Shown: piece by piece, positions 38,542 through 49,336 of the stretch
Layout of the letters: each line of letters starts with the position of its first letter
Numbering within the stretch: the stretch's first letter is position 1
From: Winogradskyella flava
GTDB lineage: Bacteria; Bacteroidota; Bacteroidia; Flavobacteriales; Flavobacteriaceae
DNA length: 64,000 bases
NCBI RefSeq assembly: GCF_014243395.1
Contig: NZ_JACLCP010000002.1
Span: 558,001 to 622,000 of the forward strand
Direction: 5' to 3'
The notes under the pieces: generated by a model
Told to the model about the DNA's origin: nothing
What the model saw: the letters and a program-made list of their open reading frames with translations, nothing else
The model's database searches: none
Position numbers and translations under genes: made by a program

Positions 38542-38579
38542 AAATAGTATCTATTTATTTTTTCATAGTCATTCCCTAT
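38542..38579 (-). promoter_or_regulatory. Possible OxyR-type binding region upstream of katG
   Basis: ATAG-TCATTCC-CTAT (38565-38579) has the ATAG-N7-CTAT layout of an OxyR half-site. Next to it lies the inverted repeat ATAAATAG-TAT-CTATTTAT (about 38540-38558). It is 76 to 111 bp upstream of the katG start. The remainder of 38469-38739 shows only A/T-rich DNA. Confidence 0.4.
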
Positions 38580-38739
38580 CATTATATTATTTGTAATTAT
38601 TCTAAACAATAGCAAAGCTTCAGGTTTTGTTTAAAAATTTATCCTTATTACAGAACTTTGAATAAAAATCGTTAAACACAAATGTTAAAGACTTGGTCTT
38701 CATCATTTTGATTAGTAATTTTATAAAGAAAAAAGGGGT

Positions 38740-39459
38740 ATGCAATTGAAAAGGACAAATCTTGAAGAAAAATTAAATCGCATTAAAGCCAGGGAGAAGT
38801 CACAACAATCTATTCTCGATACCGTAAGAGAGATATTGGCAGAAGACGATAAGAAAGACGAAGTTATTCTTGAGACTATATCTAGTCATAACACAGGTAA
38901 CTCCAACGATTTTGATTTTGACCTACTAGAATCTGATAAGATTTATCATATCGATCAGATCAAGAAAATTTGTGTTACTTATAGGTTACGATTTTTGGAT
39001 ACAAAATTCTTCAAGGGAGAATTACCTTATGAAGCCATTTCAAAAATAAAGCAGCTAGAGAAATCACACGATATAAGATTAGATGGCTTCAAAATAATGG
39101 CTCCAGCAAAATTATTCAAGCTCGAAAATTACGATGACCCTTTACTATTTGCTCCTATTGGTAATGGGTATTACTACCTCATCCACAAATGGGGAAATGA
39201 CTTGAGCCCATACAGAAAACTCTTAATGTGGCCCTTTAAGACATTTGAAAATTTTGTATTCTGTACATTCATCTTAAGCATATTGCTAACAGGACTAATT
39301 CCAGACGGAACTTTCTCTGATCAAAAAACATCTGCCAACGCTGGTATCATATTTTTGTTTATGTTTAAATCAGTATTTATTGTAGCGATGTATTATGGTT
39401 ACTTAGCAGGTAAGAATTTCAGTTCTGCCATATGGGATAGCAAATATTATAATGCTTAA
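38740..39459 (+). CDS. Membrane protein of unknown function
   Basis: 239 residues. Residues 1-60 are charged and helical, with DFDFDLLESDKIYHIDQIKK. The middle segment (75-150) looks soluble and globular (RFLDTKFFKGELPYEAI, GYYYLIHKWGNDLSPYRKLL). Two membrane helices lie at about 170-190 and 203-222. I do not recognise a family. It is divergent from katG and 59 bp upstream of the DUF2007 gene. Confidence 0.72.
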   Translation: MQLKRTNLEEKLNRIKAREKSQQSILDTVREILAEDDKKDEVILETISSHNTGNSNDFDFDLLESDKIYHIDQIKKICVTYRLRFLDTKFFKGELPYEAISKIKQLEKSHDIRLDGFKIMAPAKLFKLENYDDPLLFAPIGNGYYYLIHKWGNDLSPYRKLLMWPFKTFENFVFCTFILSILLTGLIPDGTFSDQKTSANAGIIFLFMFKSVFIVAMYYGYLAGKNFSSAIWDSKYYNA

Positions 39460-39518
39460 CATAGTGTAACTTTTTAAAGTTTTTCGTAACTTATAGGTAA
39501 TATTAAATCCTACCAGTT

Positions 39519-39761
39519 ATGAATGCATCGGAATACAGTAAGATATACTATGGAAACTTTATTTTAGTCACAAGAATTAAAAGTGAACTGGAACGCATTG
39601 GCATTATTCCCATTATAAAAGACGAAGGTGAATCGCAGCGCTTAGCAGGCTTTGGATCTATGAACCAAGGCTATCAGGAAATCCATGTGCACAATGATGA
39701 ATTGGAAAAAGCAGTAGCTGTCGTAGAACAAGTAAAGACTGAGATGGAAGCCTCATCTTAG
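39519..39761 (+). CDS. DUF2007 family protein
   Basis: 80 residues, cytoplasmic. The pattern YYGNFILVTRIKSELERIGI followed by IIKDEGES and EIHVHNDELEKAVAVV is that of DUF2007 ('putative signal transducing protein'), a ferredoxin-like fold of GlnB size with unknown role. Confidence 0.85.
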   Translation: MNASEYSKIYYGNFILVTRIKSELERIGIIPIIKDEGESQRLAGFGSMNQGYQEIHVHNDELEKAVAVVEQVKTEMEASS

Positions 39762-39813
39762 TGACAAATTGATAGTCTGAGTTGTTAGACAAAAAATGAT
39801 GGTAAAATAAATG

Positions 39814-41526
<1,713 letters not shown>

Positions 41527-41539
41527 TTAACAAGACTTG

Positions 41540-41568
41540 AACATAGCAACACATACATTTGCTATGTT
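41540..41568 (+). promoter_or_regulatory. 10-bp inverted repeat overlapping a -7 element
   Basis: AACATAGCAA (41540-41549) and TTGCTATGTT (41559-41568) are perfect inverted repeats with a 9-bp spacer. TACATTTG (41554-41561), a match to TAnnTTTG, lies across the spacer and right arm, six bases before the start codon's vicinity (ATG at 41575). Placement suits a repressor operator. Confidence 0.5.
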
Positions 41569-41574
41569 AAATTG

Positions 41575-43047
41575 ATGAAAATCCCCATGTTAACAAGACA
41601 AGTAGCTTTATCTATATTGGTGCTAACCATGCTTTTTGGGTGCAAAAAAAACAATGGCAGCAATGGAGATTATGCGTTCATCGGTGGTGAAATTATTAAT
41701 CCAAAAAACAAAAGTGTTGTAATTTACAACACTGAAGGCAAGATCGTAGATTCCATAGACTTAGATGCCAATAATAGATTCATTCACAAAATAAACAATT
41801 TACAAGCTGGTCTTTACACTATAACCCATGGTGGCGAGTATCAAATGGTCTTACTGGAACCAAATGACAGTATCATGTTTCGATTAAATACCTATGATTT
41901 TGATGAGTCATTGGTGTTCACGGGAGAAGGTGCTAAAAAGAACAACTACCTAATTAAAACCTATCTCTTTAATGAGCATGAGGAGAAAAAACTCATGACA
42001 TACGCAAAAATGGAACCTGAAGCTTTTCATGATTTCATTGAAAAACGCCGAAACAAACAGTTAGAAGAATTTAATGAGTTTTTAACCCGCAGTCAGGAGT
42101 CAGAATTTTTTAAATCTCTTATGGAGGCTAATATTAATTTCAACTCTTATGCGGATAAGGAAATTTATCCTTTCGCCTATTTTGGCAATAACAAACTCAT
42201 TCATATAAAAGATTTACCAGAGGACTTCTATTCGCATAGAAATGACATAGATTATAATGCCAAGCACCTTAGTCGCTTTTACTCTTACAACAGATTTTTA
42301 TTCTCTTACATAGATAATATAGCCATTGACTCTTACTACAAAAACAATCCTTATCACAGTGCATTTGACAGACATACCATAGATTATAATAAGTCAAAAT
42401 TAGATATTATTGATAGTATTATTTCTGACAAAGACATCAAAAATTATTTGCTAAAGTATAAGACTCGAGACTTTGTAAGTCATAATCACACAGAAGCTGA
42501 AGCCAACGAAATGTTGAATTACTATTTGATGAAAAGCACCAGTGAAGAGGATAAAATGTATATATCAGATTTGGTGACATCCTTAAAATTGTTAAGACAA
42601 GGTAATCCAATACCTCGTTTGGCTATTATTAATTATGACAATACGGAACATGATTTAAACTCGATAATTGGTAAACCTACAATTATTTACTTTTGGTCTT
42701 CTAACTCCAAGATGCAATACCGAAATAGTCACTATAAAGTAAAGAGTTTAAAATCCAAGTTTCCACAGGTAGATTTTGTTTCCATAAATCTCAATAGTAA
42801 CGATGATAAAAGTTGGAAAGCAATTATAGACAACTACGACTTCCCAACTCAAAAAGAATACAAGTTTAAGTACCCTAAAAAAGCACGTAAAGTATTAGCG
42901 GTTAATTATCTTAATCAGGCGATTATTGTTGACGAAGACGCTACAATACTCCATCCCAATGTAAATATCTTCAAATCAGATTTTGAAGATATGCTTGGAT
43001 CACTAATAGAAAAAAGGCACCTTATTGCTAAACAAAGTGCCTATTAA
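41575..43047 (+). CDS. Lipoprotein with a DUF4369-like N-terminus and a thioredoxin fold lacking CxxC
   Basis: 490 residues from the ATG at 41575. Lipobox MLFGC near residue 23. Residues 30-125 are beta-rich, as in DUF4369, and the middle is helical. From about 345 a thioredoxin-like fold is visible (KPTIIYFWSSNSKMQYRNSH, VDFVSINLNSND), but the expected WCxxC is replaced by WSSNSK. It therefore cannot act as a disulfide oxidoreductase and may bind a client. Related Bacteroidota proteins have full TlpA-like sites. It converges with the aldolase gene, 19 bp away. Confidence 0.78.
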   Translation: MKIPMLTRQVALSILVLTMLFGCKKNNGSNGDYAFIGGEIINPKNKSVVIYNTEGKIVDSIDLDANNRFIHKINNLQAGLYTITHGGEYQMVLLEPNDSIMFRLNTYDFDESLVFTGEGAKKNNYLIKTYLFNEHEEKKLMTYAKMEPEAFHDFIEKRRNKQLEEFNEFLTRSQESEFFKSLMEANINFNSYADKEIYPFAYFGNNKLIHIKDLPEDFYSHRNDIDYNAKHLSRFYSYNRFLFSYIDNIAIDSYYKNNPYHSAFDRHTIDYNKSKLDIIDSIISDKDIKNYLLKYKTRDFVSHNHTEAEANEMLNYYLMKSTSEEDKMYISDLVTSLKLLRQGNPIPRLAIINYDNTEHDLNSIIGKPTIIYFWSSNSKMQYRNSHYKVKSLKSKFPQVDFVSINLNSNDDKSWKAIIDNYDFPTQKEYKFKYPKKARKVLAVNYLNQAIIVDEDATILHPNVNIFKSDFEDMLGSLIEKRHLIAKQSAY

Positions 43048-43066
43048 ATATCTTCGAAATTACTTT

Positions 43067-43720
43067 TTAATTTCCTTTCTTATAATCTGCTAGAAACTTT
43101 TCTAACCCAATATCTGTTAATGGGTGATTGAGTAATCCTGTAATAGATTTCAAAGGACCTGTCATAACATCTGCTCCTAATTTTGCACAATCAATAACAT
43201 GCATCGTATGGCGTACGGAAGCTGCCAATATTTGGGTTTCAAAAGCATAATTGTCATAAATATGACGTATCTCCGCAATTAAATTTAAACCATCTGTAGA
43301 GATATCATCCAAACGTCCAATAAATGGTGATACGTATGTTGCACCAGCTTTAGCGGCCAACAAGGCCTGACCTGGAGAAAACACTAAAGTAACATTGGTT
43401 TTTATACCTCTATCCGAAAAATACTTACAAGCCTTAATTCCATCTTTTATCATTGGTAATTTAATGACAATCTGCTCATGTAATTCTGCTAAAGCTTCTC
43501 CCTCTCTAACCATACCATCGAAATCTGTTGAGATTACTTCCGCTGAAACATCACCATCCACGATATTACAGATATCAACATAATGTTTCATTATATTATC
43601 TGTGCCTGTGATGCCTTCCTTAGCCATTAGTGATGGATTTGTAGTAACACCATCTAAAATACCCATGTCCTGAGCTTCTTTAATCTGCTCTAAGTTCGCC
43701 GTATCTATAAAAAATTTCAT
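43067..43720 (-). CDS. Transaldolase / fructose-6-phosphate aldolase family
   Basis: 217 residues, the size of the short single-domain transaldolase (TalC/FSA, MipB) group. [25 protein letters not shown], Schiff-base lysine in QIVIKLPM (Lys87), NVTLVFS and ILAASVRH are diagnostic. Acts in the pentose phosphate pathway or as an F6P aldolase; these cannot be separated by eye. Cytoplasmic. Monocistronic. Confidence 0.92.
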   Translation of the reverse strand: MKFFIDTANLEQIKEAQDMGILDGVTTNPSLMAKEGITGTDNIMKHYVDICNIVDGDVSAEVISTDFDGMVREGEALAELHEQIVIKLPMIKDGIKACKYFSDRGIKTNVTLVFSPGQALLAAKAGATYVSPFIGRLDDISTDGLNLIAEIRHIYDNYAFETQILAASVRHTMHVIDCAKLGADVMTGPLKSITGLLNHPLTDIGLEKFLADYKKGN

Positions 43721-43837
43721 GTAATTATAATTTGAATTGTTGTGTTTTTAGTTGTCGCGAATTTACAACTAATAGGCTTGAGGTCTTTACAGAAACTATT
43801 AAAATATATTAACAACTTACTAAAACCAATAAAATGA

Positions 43838-44242
43838 TTATTCAACTTCTAAAATATATGTTTTTGACGTACTGTAATTACATAATCTTTCATCCTCATT
43901 TTCAAAACCATTCCTAAAAGGACCATCTACATCTAGACGAACATTAACTCTGTAAAAACCAGATTCTGTCGGTGTACCCTCAATATATAATCGTCTGTAA
44001 TCAACAGAATAATCCATGCCCTCAGGCAAACCAGAAACTTCAAAAAAGTAATCATAGTCATTATCACGTGGCTCATTCTTTATTTCGGAATTTAAAGAAA
44101 CTTCATAATAATTTCCGACTGTTGCAATAGGAAACTCCTTATTGGCAATAGAAGGTTCACGTGCAATTAAGCAATCAAAAAAATCTTCGCATCCAAGCAA
44201 AGTAAAACAGCATAAAATAGGTAAAATTCTAAGAGATCTCAT
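43838..44242 (-). CDS. Small lipoprotein with an Ig-like domain
   Basis: 134 residues. The signal ends TLLGC near residues 14-18. The mature domain has VSGLPEGMDYSVDYRRLYIEGTP split across 69-91, then ESGFYRVNVRLD. This is the 'LPxGL...I.GTPT..G' signature of the putative Ig (He_PIG) fold. Function unknown. It is 46 bp downstream of the start region of the SDR gene's transcript, in the same direction. Confidence 0.75.
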   Translation of the reverse strand: MRSLRILPILCCFTLLGCEDFFDCLIAREPSIANKEFPIATVGNYYEVSLNSEIKNEPRDNDYDYFFEVSGLPEGMDYSVDYRRLYIEGTPTESGFYRVNVRLDVDGPFRNGFENEDERLCNYSTSKTYILEVE

Positions 44243-44288
44243 AGTAGCTAATTTGGACTTAATGTCACAAATAACGTACCAAAATAGA

Positions 44289-45092
44289 CTAAAGCTTATA
44301 ATGATTCATCAATAATCGCTCATAAACTTTATCTGGAAGTATTCGCTTCAAAACGATGGAAAGTTTTTGCATAAACACACCAACCTTATAATGCACTTTA
44401 GGTTTTTCGGTTTGAATCACTTTAAAGATCGCTTCGGCCATTTGTTTTGGATCGCTTCCACTATCAACATGCTCGTTCATCATTTGTAAGGACTTCCCGT
44501 ATTTTTTCTTGTATGGAGAATCTTCCAAAACAGGCGCATGATAACGACCAGCAGCAATATTGGTGGCAAAATCGCCTGGAGCAACGTTGGTCATTTCAAT
44601 ATTAAAATCCTTGAGTTCCATTCTAAAGGCTTCTGTAATCAATTCCAAAGCACCTTTGCTAGCGCTATAAACACCTCTAAAAGGCAAACCCATGTAACCT
44701 GCAATGGAAGTGATATTAATAACTAACCCAGAATTTTGTTGACGCATACTAGGCAAAACCGCTTTAATAACATTAATGGGGCCAAAAAAGTTGGTTTCAA
44801 AATTGCGTTTAATTTCTGTATCAGGAATTTCTTCAATAGGACCCGTGATACCTGCTCCAGCATTATTAATTAATACGTCAATTTTAGACTCTTTATCTAA
44901 AACTTCTAAAATGCACTCGGATATGGTCTCAGCACGTGTAACATCTAAAGCAACTATTGGAAACTTACTATCAGGATAATTATTTGGGATACGACTTGTG
45001 CCATAGACCTTAAACCCCTTGTTTTGAAGAAACTCACCAATAGACTTTCCAATTCCAGACGATCCTCCTGTGATTAAAACAACTTTAGACAT
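44289..45092 (-). CDS. Short-chain dehydrogenase/reductase
   Basis: 267 residues, classical SDR. Cofactor motif TGGSSGIG at 8-15, NNAG 76-79, Ser129, and YSASK with Tyr142 and Lys146. Preference for NADP is suggested by Arg34 in GTSRIP. The length and the C-terminal VFMQKLSIVLKRILPD resemble dehydrogenases acting on lipids or retinol-like substrates. Cytoplasmic. Probably cotranscribed with the downstream lipoprotein gene. Confidence 0.9.
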   Translation of the reverse strand: MSKVVLITGGSSGIGKSIGEFLQNKGFKVYGTSRIPNNYPDSKFPIVALDVTRAETISECILEVLDKESKIDVLINNAGAGITGPIEEIPDTEIKRNFETNFFGPINVIKAVLPSMRQQNSGLVINITSIAGYMGLPFRGVYSASKGALELITEAFRMELKDFNIEMTNVAPGDFATNIAAGRYHAPVLEDSPYKKKYGKSLQMMNEHVDSGSDPKQMAEAIFKVIQTEKPKVHYKVGVFMQKLSIVLKRILPDKVYERLLMNHYKL

Positions 45093-45186
45093 TTTTCTAA
45101 ATTATAAAGTTTGAAGCTAAAAGTACAAAGTTTAGAGAAACCTTTGTAAGATTACACCTTTTAAGACTTGAGTTTATGGTACAAAA

Positions 45187-45290
45187 AAAGGCAAGCTACC
45201 TACATCACACCGCTACGACCGCATACCTTTGCTACGTTCCCGTCCTGGAGGATTAAGCAGGAGCTGGTTGTGTAGGACTTGCCCGGCGGC
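45187..45290 (-). ncRNA. ffs: Small bacterial signal recognition particle RNA (4.5S type)
   Basis: On the minus strand the transcript starts near GGGCAAGTCCTACAC and ends GTAGGTAGCTTGCC followed by seven T. The 5' and 3' ends pair (GGCAAG with CTTGCC, CCTACA with TGTAGG). In the centre lies ACG-GGAA-CGT-AGCA, the GGAA tetraloop and the A/C-rich internal loop of SRP helix 8, which binds Ffh. About 100 nt, typical of the small type. An open reading frame spanning it on the same strand is spurious. Ends are accurate to a few bases. Confidence 0.88.
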
Positions 45291-45373
45291 AAAGATACAA
45301 CCTTTTAATACTTAAACAATGATTTTTAAACTGAATTTTATTTAATAACTTGCTCAAAAATCTTTTAAATCCT

Positions 45374-46402
45374 ATGCAGTTATCTAAATATGTAATTCTC
45401 TTTTGTTTAAGCCTTATTTTAATAAATTGTGGAGATACTAATACGTCCAAAAAAACAGGTTTATCAATCGATACAAAAGAGAAATCTTTGATGCTTGGAG
45501 ACACACTTAATCTGTCGATAACCAATCCCAAAAACCTTGATATAACTAATGTTAGCTATCAATTGGACGGCAAACCAATAGACAAGAATACCGTACTAAA
45601 TGACATTACGCTTGGAGAGAAAACAATAACGGCAACGGTAAACTATGATGATAAAACTGAAACATTAACCAGGCCTATAAAAGTTTACAATAATATTATC
45701 CCAACAATCTATTCGTACGAAGTAGTAAACACCTATCCTCACGATATTACATCATATACCCAAGGTTTAGAATTTTATAATGGTGAGTTGTTTGAAAGTA
45801 CGGGACAAAAAGGTGAATCTAAACTCAGAAAAGTGAATTTTGAAACTGGGGAAATACTAAAAAATATTGATCTAGAAAATCAATATTTCGGAGAAGGGCT
45901 TACCATTCTCGATGATAAAATTTATCAGTTGACATGGCAAGCTAAACGCGGTTTTGTTTACGATGTCGATTCATTTGAGCGGTTAAGTATTTTTAATTAT
46001 GGAACAAGTAAAGAAGGTTGGGGACTTTGTAATGATGGCAAAAACTTATATAAATCTGATGGCACTGAAAAAGTATGGTTACTAAATCCTGATAATCTTA
46101 CAGAAGAAAGTCATATCGAGGTCTACACAGAGAAAGGTAAGATTCCTGCTCTAAATGAACTCGAATGGATTGATGGTAAGATATTTGCCAATATATATCA
46201 GCGTAATGGCGTCGTTATAATTAATCCTAAAACAGGTGGTGTAGAAGGCGTCATAGATTTTAAACCTCTTAGGAAACTTGTAAAACAGCATGATGAATTG
46301 GATGTACTAAATGGCATTGCCTACCATCCAGAGCGTCAGACCATTTTTGTTACAGGTAAAAATTGGGATAAACTTTTTGAAGTGAAAATTAAGAAACGTT
46401 AA
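45374..46402 (+). CDS. Glutaminyl-peptide cyclotransferase lipoprotein
   Basis: 342 residues from ATG 45374. Lipobox LINC near residue 18-21. An Ig-like or beta-rich region (about 30-105) precedes a five-bladed propeller domain of the plant-type glutaminyl cyclase family: HDITSYTQGLEFYNGELFES, FGEGLTILDDKIYQLTW, ELEWIDGKIFANIYQ and LNGIAYHPERQTIFVTGKNW. It converts N-terminal Gln of exported proteins to pyroglutamate. A longer start (TTG 45350) is less likely. The thioesterase gene follows after 9 bp. Confidence 0.9.
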   Translation: MQLSKYVILFCLSLILINCGDTNTSKKTGLSIDTKEKSLMLGDTLNLSITNPKNLDITNVSYQLDGKPIDKNTVLNDITLGEKTITATVNYDDKTETLTRPIKVYNNIIPTIYSYEVVNTYPHDITSYTQGLEFYNGELFESTGQKGESKLRKVNFETGEILKNIDLENQYFGEGLTILDDKIYQLTWQAKRGFVYDVDSFERLSIFNYGTSKEGWGLCNDGKNLYKSDGTEKVWLLNPDNLTEESHIEVYTEKGKIPALNELEWIDGKIFANIYQRNGVVIINPKTGGVEGVIDFKPLRKLVKQHDELDVLNGIAYHPERQTIFVTGKNWDKLFEVKIKKR

Positions 46403-46411
46403 TCAAGGCTT

Positions 46412-46801
46412 TTGCAAATTTTTGAGAAAACAATCGTAGTTTCAAAAGATGACTTAGATCAACTGAACCATGTCAATAATGTACGCTATGTCCAATGGGT
46501 ACAAGACATCGCAGAAGCACATTGGTTGCAAAATGCAACTAACAGTATTTTAGATAATGTCTTTTGGGTATTGGTAAATCATCAGATTGACTATAAGAGT
46601 CAAGCCGTATTGGGAGACCAGTTGCTTGTTAAAACTTATGTTACCAGATCAGAAGGCATTACATCAGAACGTATTGTAGAATTTATAAATAAAACTACAG
46701 ACAAGCTTATTGTAAAATCCATAACCAAATGGTGTCTGCTTAGTACTAAAACCAAGCGACCAAAGCGAATAACACCTGAAATAGCCAAGCTATTTGATTA
46801 A
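46412..46801 (+). CDS. Acyl-CoA thioesterase, hot-dog fold
   Basis: 129 residues. The hot-dog fold and the 4-hydroxybenzoyl-CoA thioesterase-like motif are seen in DLDQLNHVNNVRYVQWVQDI, with the conserved DxxxHVNN-x-Y active region at about 14-22. Later TYVTRSEGI and the strand IVKSITKWCLL fit. Start is TTG at 46412, and it is cotranscribed with the cyclotransferase gene nine bases upstream. Natural substrate unknown. Confidence 0.87.
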   Translation: MQIFEKTIVVSKDDLDQLNHVNNVRYVQWVQDIAEAHWLQNATNSILDNVFWVLVNHQIDYKSQAVLGDQLLVKTYVTRSEGITSERIVEFINKTTDKLIVKSITKWCLLSTKTKRPKRITPEIAKLFD

Positions 46802-46883
46802 CATTTATTTAGGTTAAAGTTTTTTTAATGTATTCAGGAGTGTCAGGTCAAAGTCTTTTCTTTATCGCACCAATCAATCTTTT

Positions 46884-47648
46884 ATGCGATTACTTTTTTT
46901 TACAATTTTCTTATTCGGTGTTTATTCTTATAGCTTTGGACAAAGCTTAAAAGGAAAAGTATATGATTCTAAATCTATAGTAAAGGACATCAAGGTACTT
47001 AACAAGACCCAAAATAGACTCACGGTTACGGACAAGAATGGTGATTTTAGTATTGTAGCCATAGTCAATGATACAATTTCCTTTGAATCTGTTTTTTACC
47101 ATCCAAAATTAATAGTTGTAACCCAATTGCACTTTGATGACATCAATGTATTTGAAATTAAAAAAATCACCAACGAATTAGATGAAGTTGAGGTGAAATC
47201 AGAACCTGAACAACCTGTTTTTGAAGAAGAAGTATATAATGAAGACTTGCAAAATCTTATAAAAGAAGATATAAAACGTAATCCGCACCTCTACCAGCCA
47301 GAAGTGGCGACCTATGGTATTAATTTTCTTTATTTAATTGATTTAGCACTCAAACTGTTTAAAAGCAAGAAATATAAAGCACCTGTTTATCAACCTGCCA
47401 CTTACAGGCAAGTGGATTCCTTATTTAGCAACAGTTCCTTTTTTAATAAACGTTTAGTTACGGAAGATCTAGAAATTCCAAAGAACCAAGTCAAATTATT
47501 CTATGATTTTTGTTCCGCAAAGGGCATCAGCTCGGAGTTACTAAAGGACGATAAAAAGATGGAACTCCTTGAGCAGCTCGTTTTAAACAGCCAACTGTTT
47601 TTAATTCTTCTTGAGGAATATGGTGAAGAAAAAGTGACCAAAGACTAA
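46884..47648 (+). CDS. Exported protein with a carboxypeptidase-regulatory-like domain
   Basis: 254 residues; signal peptide 1-20 (GVYSYSFGQ cut before SLKGKVYD). Residues 20-100 form a CarboxypepD_reg-like beta-sandwich (LKGKVYDSKSIVKDIKVLN, RLTVTDKNGDFSI). This domain also starts SusC-type receptors, but no receptor barrel follows. The remaining helical part (about 110-254) has NLIKEDIKRNPHLYQPEV and is of a kind frequent in Flavobacteriaceae. Role unknown. Confidence 0.78.
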   Translation: MRLLFFTIFLFGVYSYSFGQSLKGKVYDSKSIVKDIKVLNKTQNRLTVTDKNGDFSIVAIVNDTISFESVFYHPKLIVVTQLHFDDINVFEIKKITNELDEVEVKSEPEQPVFEEEVYNEDLQNLIKEDIKRNPHLYQPEVATYGINFLYLIDLALKLFKSKKYKAPVYQPATYRQVDSLFSNSSFFNKRLVTEDLEIPKNQVKLFYDFCSAKGISSELLKDDKKMELLEQLVLNSQLFLILLEEYGEEKVTKD

Positions 47649-47728
47649 AGAAGAATAGATATAATTCCGTCGTTTCATAATAAATCATAACTTCAAAAGT
47701 TATATTTTTAAGCCAAATTATTTTGTTT

Positions 47729-49315
47729 ATGAAGCGATCGCTGTCATTCCTTATTTGTTTTATGGTATTACTGTTTTGGAGTTCTTGCCGAAAAGATTTC
47801 GAATTTTCTCCAAGCACTGGCGAACTCAGGTTTGAGAGAGATACGGTCTATCTAGACACTATATTTACAGATATTGGTTCGAGCACATACACCTTAAAAG
47901 TATACAATCGCAGTGATGACGATATTGTTATACCAACAATTCAATTAGAACGTGGTACAAGTTCTTTTTACAGACTCAATGTCGATGGTAGTACAGGAAG
48001 TGATAATGTCATCGGTACAGCTCAAGAAGGTCGTTTTTTTGAAGATGTCGAAATTTTAGCGGAAGACAGTCTTTTCATTTTTATTGAAACCACATATAAT
48101 ACAAGTTCAGATCCAATACCATCTAATGAATTTCTGTATACGGATCGTATATTATTTGATTCTGGTAATAACCAGCAAGATGTAGACTTGGTGACTTTAG
48201 TCAAAGATGCCATATTTATTTATCCGAATAGAGATGAAAATACTGGTATTATTGAAACCCTAACGTTTGATGTGGATGGCGATGGAACTTCAGACGAAAC
48301 CACTTTACAAGGACGGTTTTTAGAGGATGACGAACTTACCTTTACCAATGAAAAACCTTATGTAATTTATGGCTATGCAGGAGTCGATGCAGGAAAAACA
48401 TTAACCATTGAAGCTGGTACGCGTGTTCATTTTCATGCCAATTCTGGCATTATTGTCACTGATGGTGGTTCTTTAAATATTAATGGAACGCTCAGTACAG
48501 ATCAAGAAGCTTTAGAAAATGAGGTCATTCTTGAAGGGGATCGCTTGGAACCCATTTTTCAAGATGTGCCAGGGCAATGGGGAACCATTTGGTTGTTTAA
48601 CGGCAGTGAAAACAACACTATAAATTATACAACCATAAAAAATGCAACGATCGGAGTTTTATCTGAAGGCGACCAAGCAACATCCAATGATAAGTTGACC
48701 ATTACCAATTCCCAGATTTACAATTCTAGTGGTTTTGGAATTCTCGGAAGAGCTACATCTATTTTAGCAGAGAATGTGGTGATTAACAATTCTGGACAAT
48801 CTTCCTTTGCTGGTACCTTTGGAGGAAAGTATAATTTCACACACTGTACCATCGCCAATTATTGGAACAGTAGTTTTAGACAGTTTCCTGCCCTACTCTT
48901 AAATGACTTCATTGTAGATGAAAATAATACCGTTTTTACCAATGATCTAACCGCAGCTAACTTCAATAACTGTATCATTTACGGTAATGACAACCCTGAA
49001 TTTCTATTGGAGGACGAGGGGTCTGTATTCAATTATAAATTCACAAATTGCTTATTACGTTTAAATCCTAACTTATTCAACACAGGGAATTATCAAATTG
49101 ATGATCCAATGTTCTACGAAGGCAATGTTTTTAATGAAGATCCAGATTTTGAAGATCCTTTTGAAAATTTAATGCGCATTGGTGAAGATTCTGGTGCTAA
49201 TGGTTTAGGTAGTGCAATTTTTGCTAGTCAAGTCCCTTTTGATATTCTTAACGTATCTCGCGCAACTTCTCCTGATGCGGGTGCTTACGAGAGTGTTGTT
49301 TTTGACGAAGACTAA
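47729..49315 (+). CDS. Lipoprotein with a predicted right-handed beta-helix
   Basis: 528 residues from ATG 47729. Lipobox WSSC near residue 20. After an N-terminal beta domain (about 25-150), residues 210-420 contain regularly spaced short strands (TLTIEAGTRVHFHANSGIIV, TINYTTIKNATIGVLS, AENVVINNSGQ, YNFTHCTIANYW, FNNCIIYGND). This is the pattern of parallel beta-helices seen in carbohydrate-active or adhesive surface proteins. No catalytic residues are identified. Known in Bacteroidota as a conserved hypothetical. Upstream start TTG 47723 adds two residues. Confidence 0.8.
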   Translation: MKRSLSFLICFMVLLFWSSCRKDFEFSPSTGELRFERDTVYLDTIFTDIGSSTYTLKVYNRSDDDIVIPTIQLERGTSSFYRLNVDGSTGSDNVIGTAQEGRFFEDVEILAEDSLFIFIETTYNTSSDPIPSNEFLYTDRILFDSGNNQQDVDLVTLVKDAIFIYPNRDENTGIIETLTFDVDGDGTSDETTLQGRFLEDDELTFTNEKPYVIYGYAGVDAGKTLTIEAGTRVHFHANSGIIVTDGGSLNINGTLSTDQEALENEVILEGDRLEPIFQDVPGQWGTIWLFNGSENNTINYTTIKNATIGVLSEGDQATSNDKLTITNSQIYNSSGFGILGRATSILAENVVINNSGQSSFAGTFGGKYNFTHCTIANYWNSSFRQFPALLLNDFIVDENNTVFTNDLTAANFNNCIIYGNDNPEFLLEDEGSVFNYKFTNCLLRLNPNLFNTGNYQIDDPMFYEGNVFNEDPDFEDPFENLMRIGEDSGANGLGSAIFASQVPFDILNVSRATSPDAGAYESVVFDED

Positions 49316-49336
49316 TATCGGCTACCCTTGTTGATT

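Noticed and set aside
45253..45531. Minus-strand reading frame of 92 codons
   Set aside because: It runs through the SRP RNA and antisense to the glutaminyl cyclase gene; no protein-like pattern.
47687..47708. Hairpin ATAACTT-CAA-AAGTTAT with following T as a terminator
   Set aside because: Only seven A/T-rich pairs with a 3-nt loop; too weak to call.
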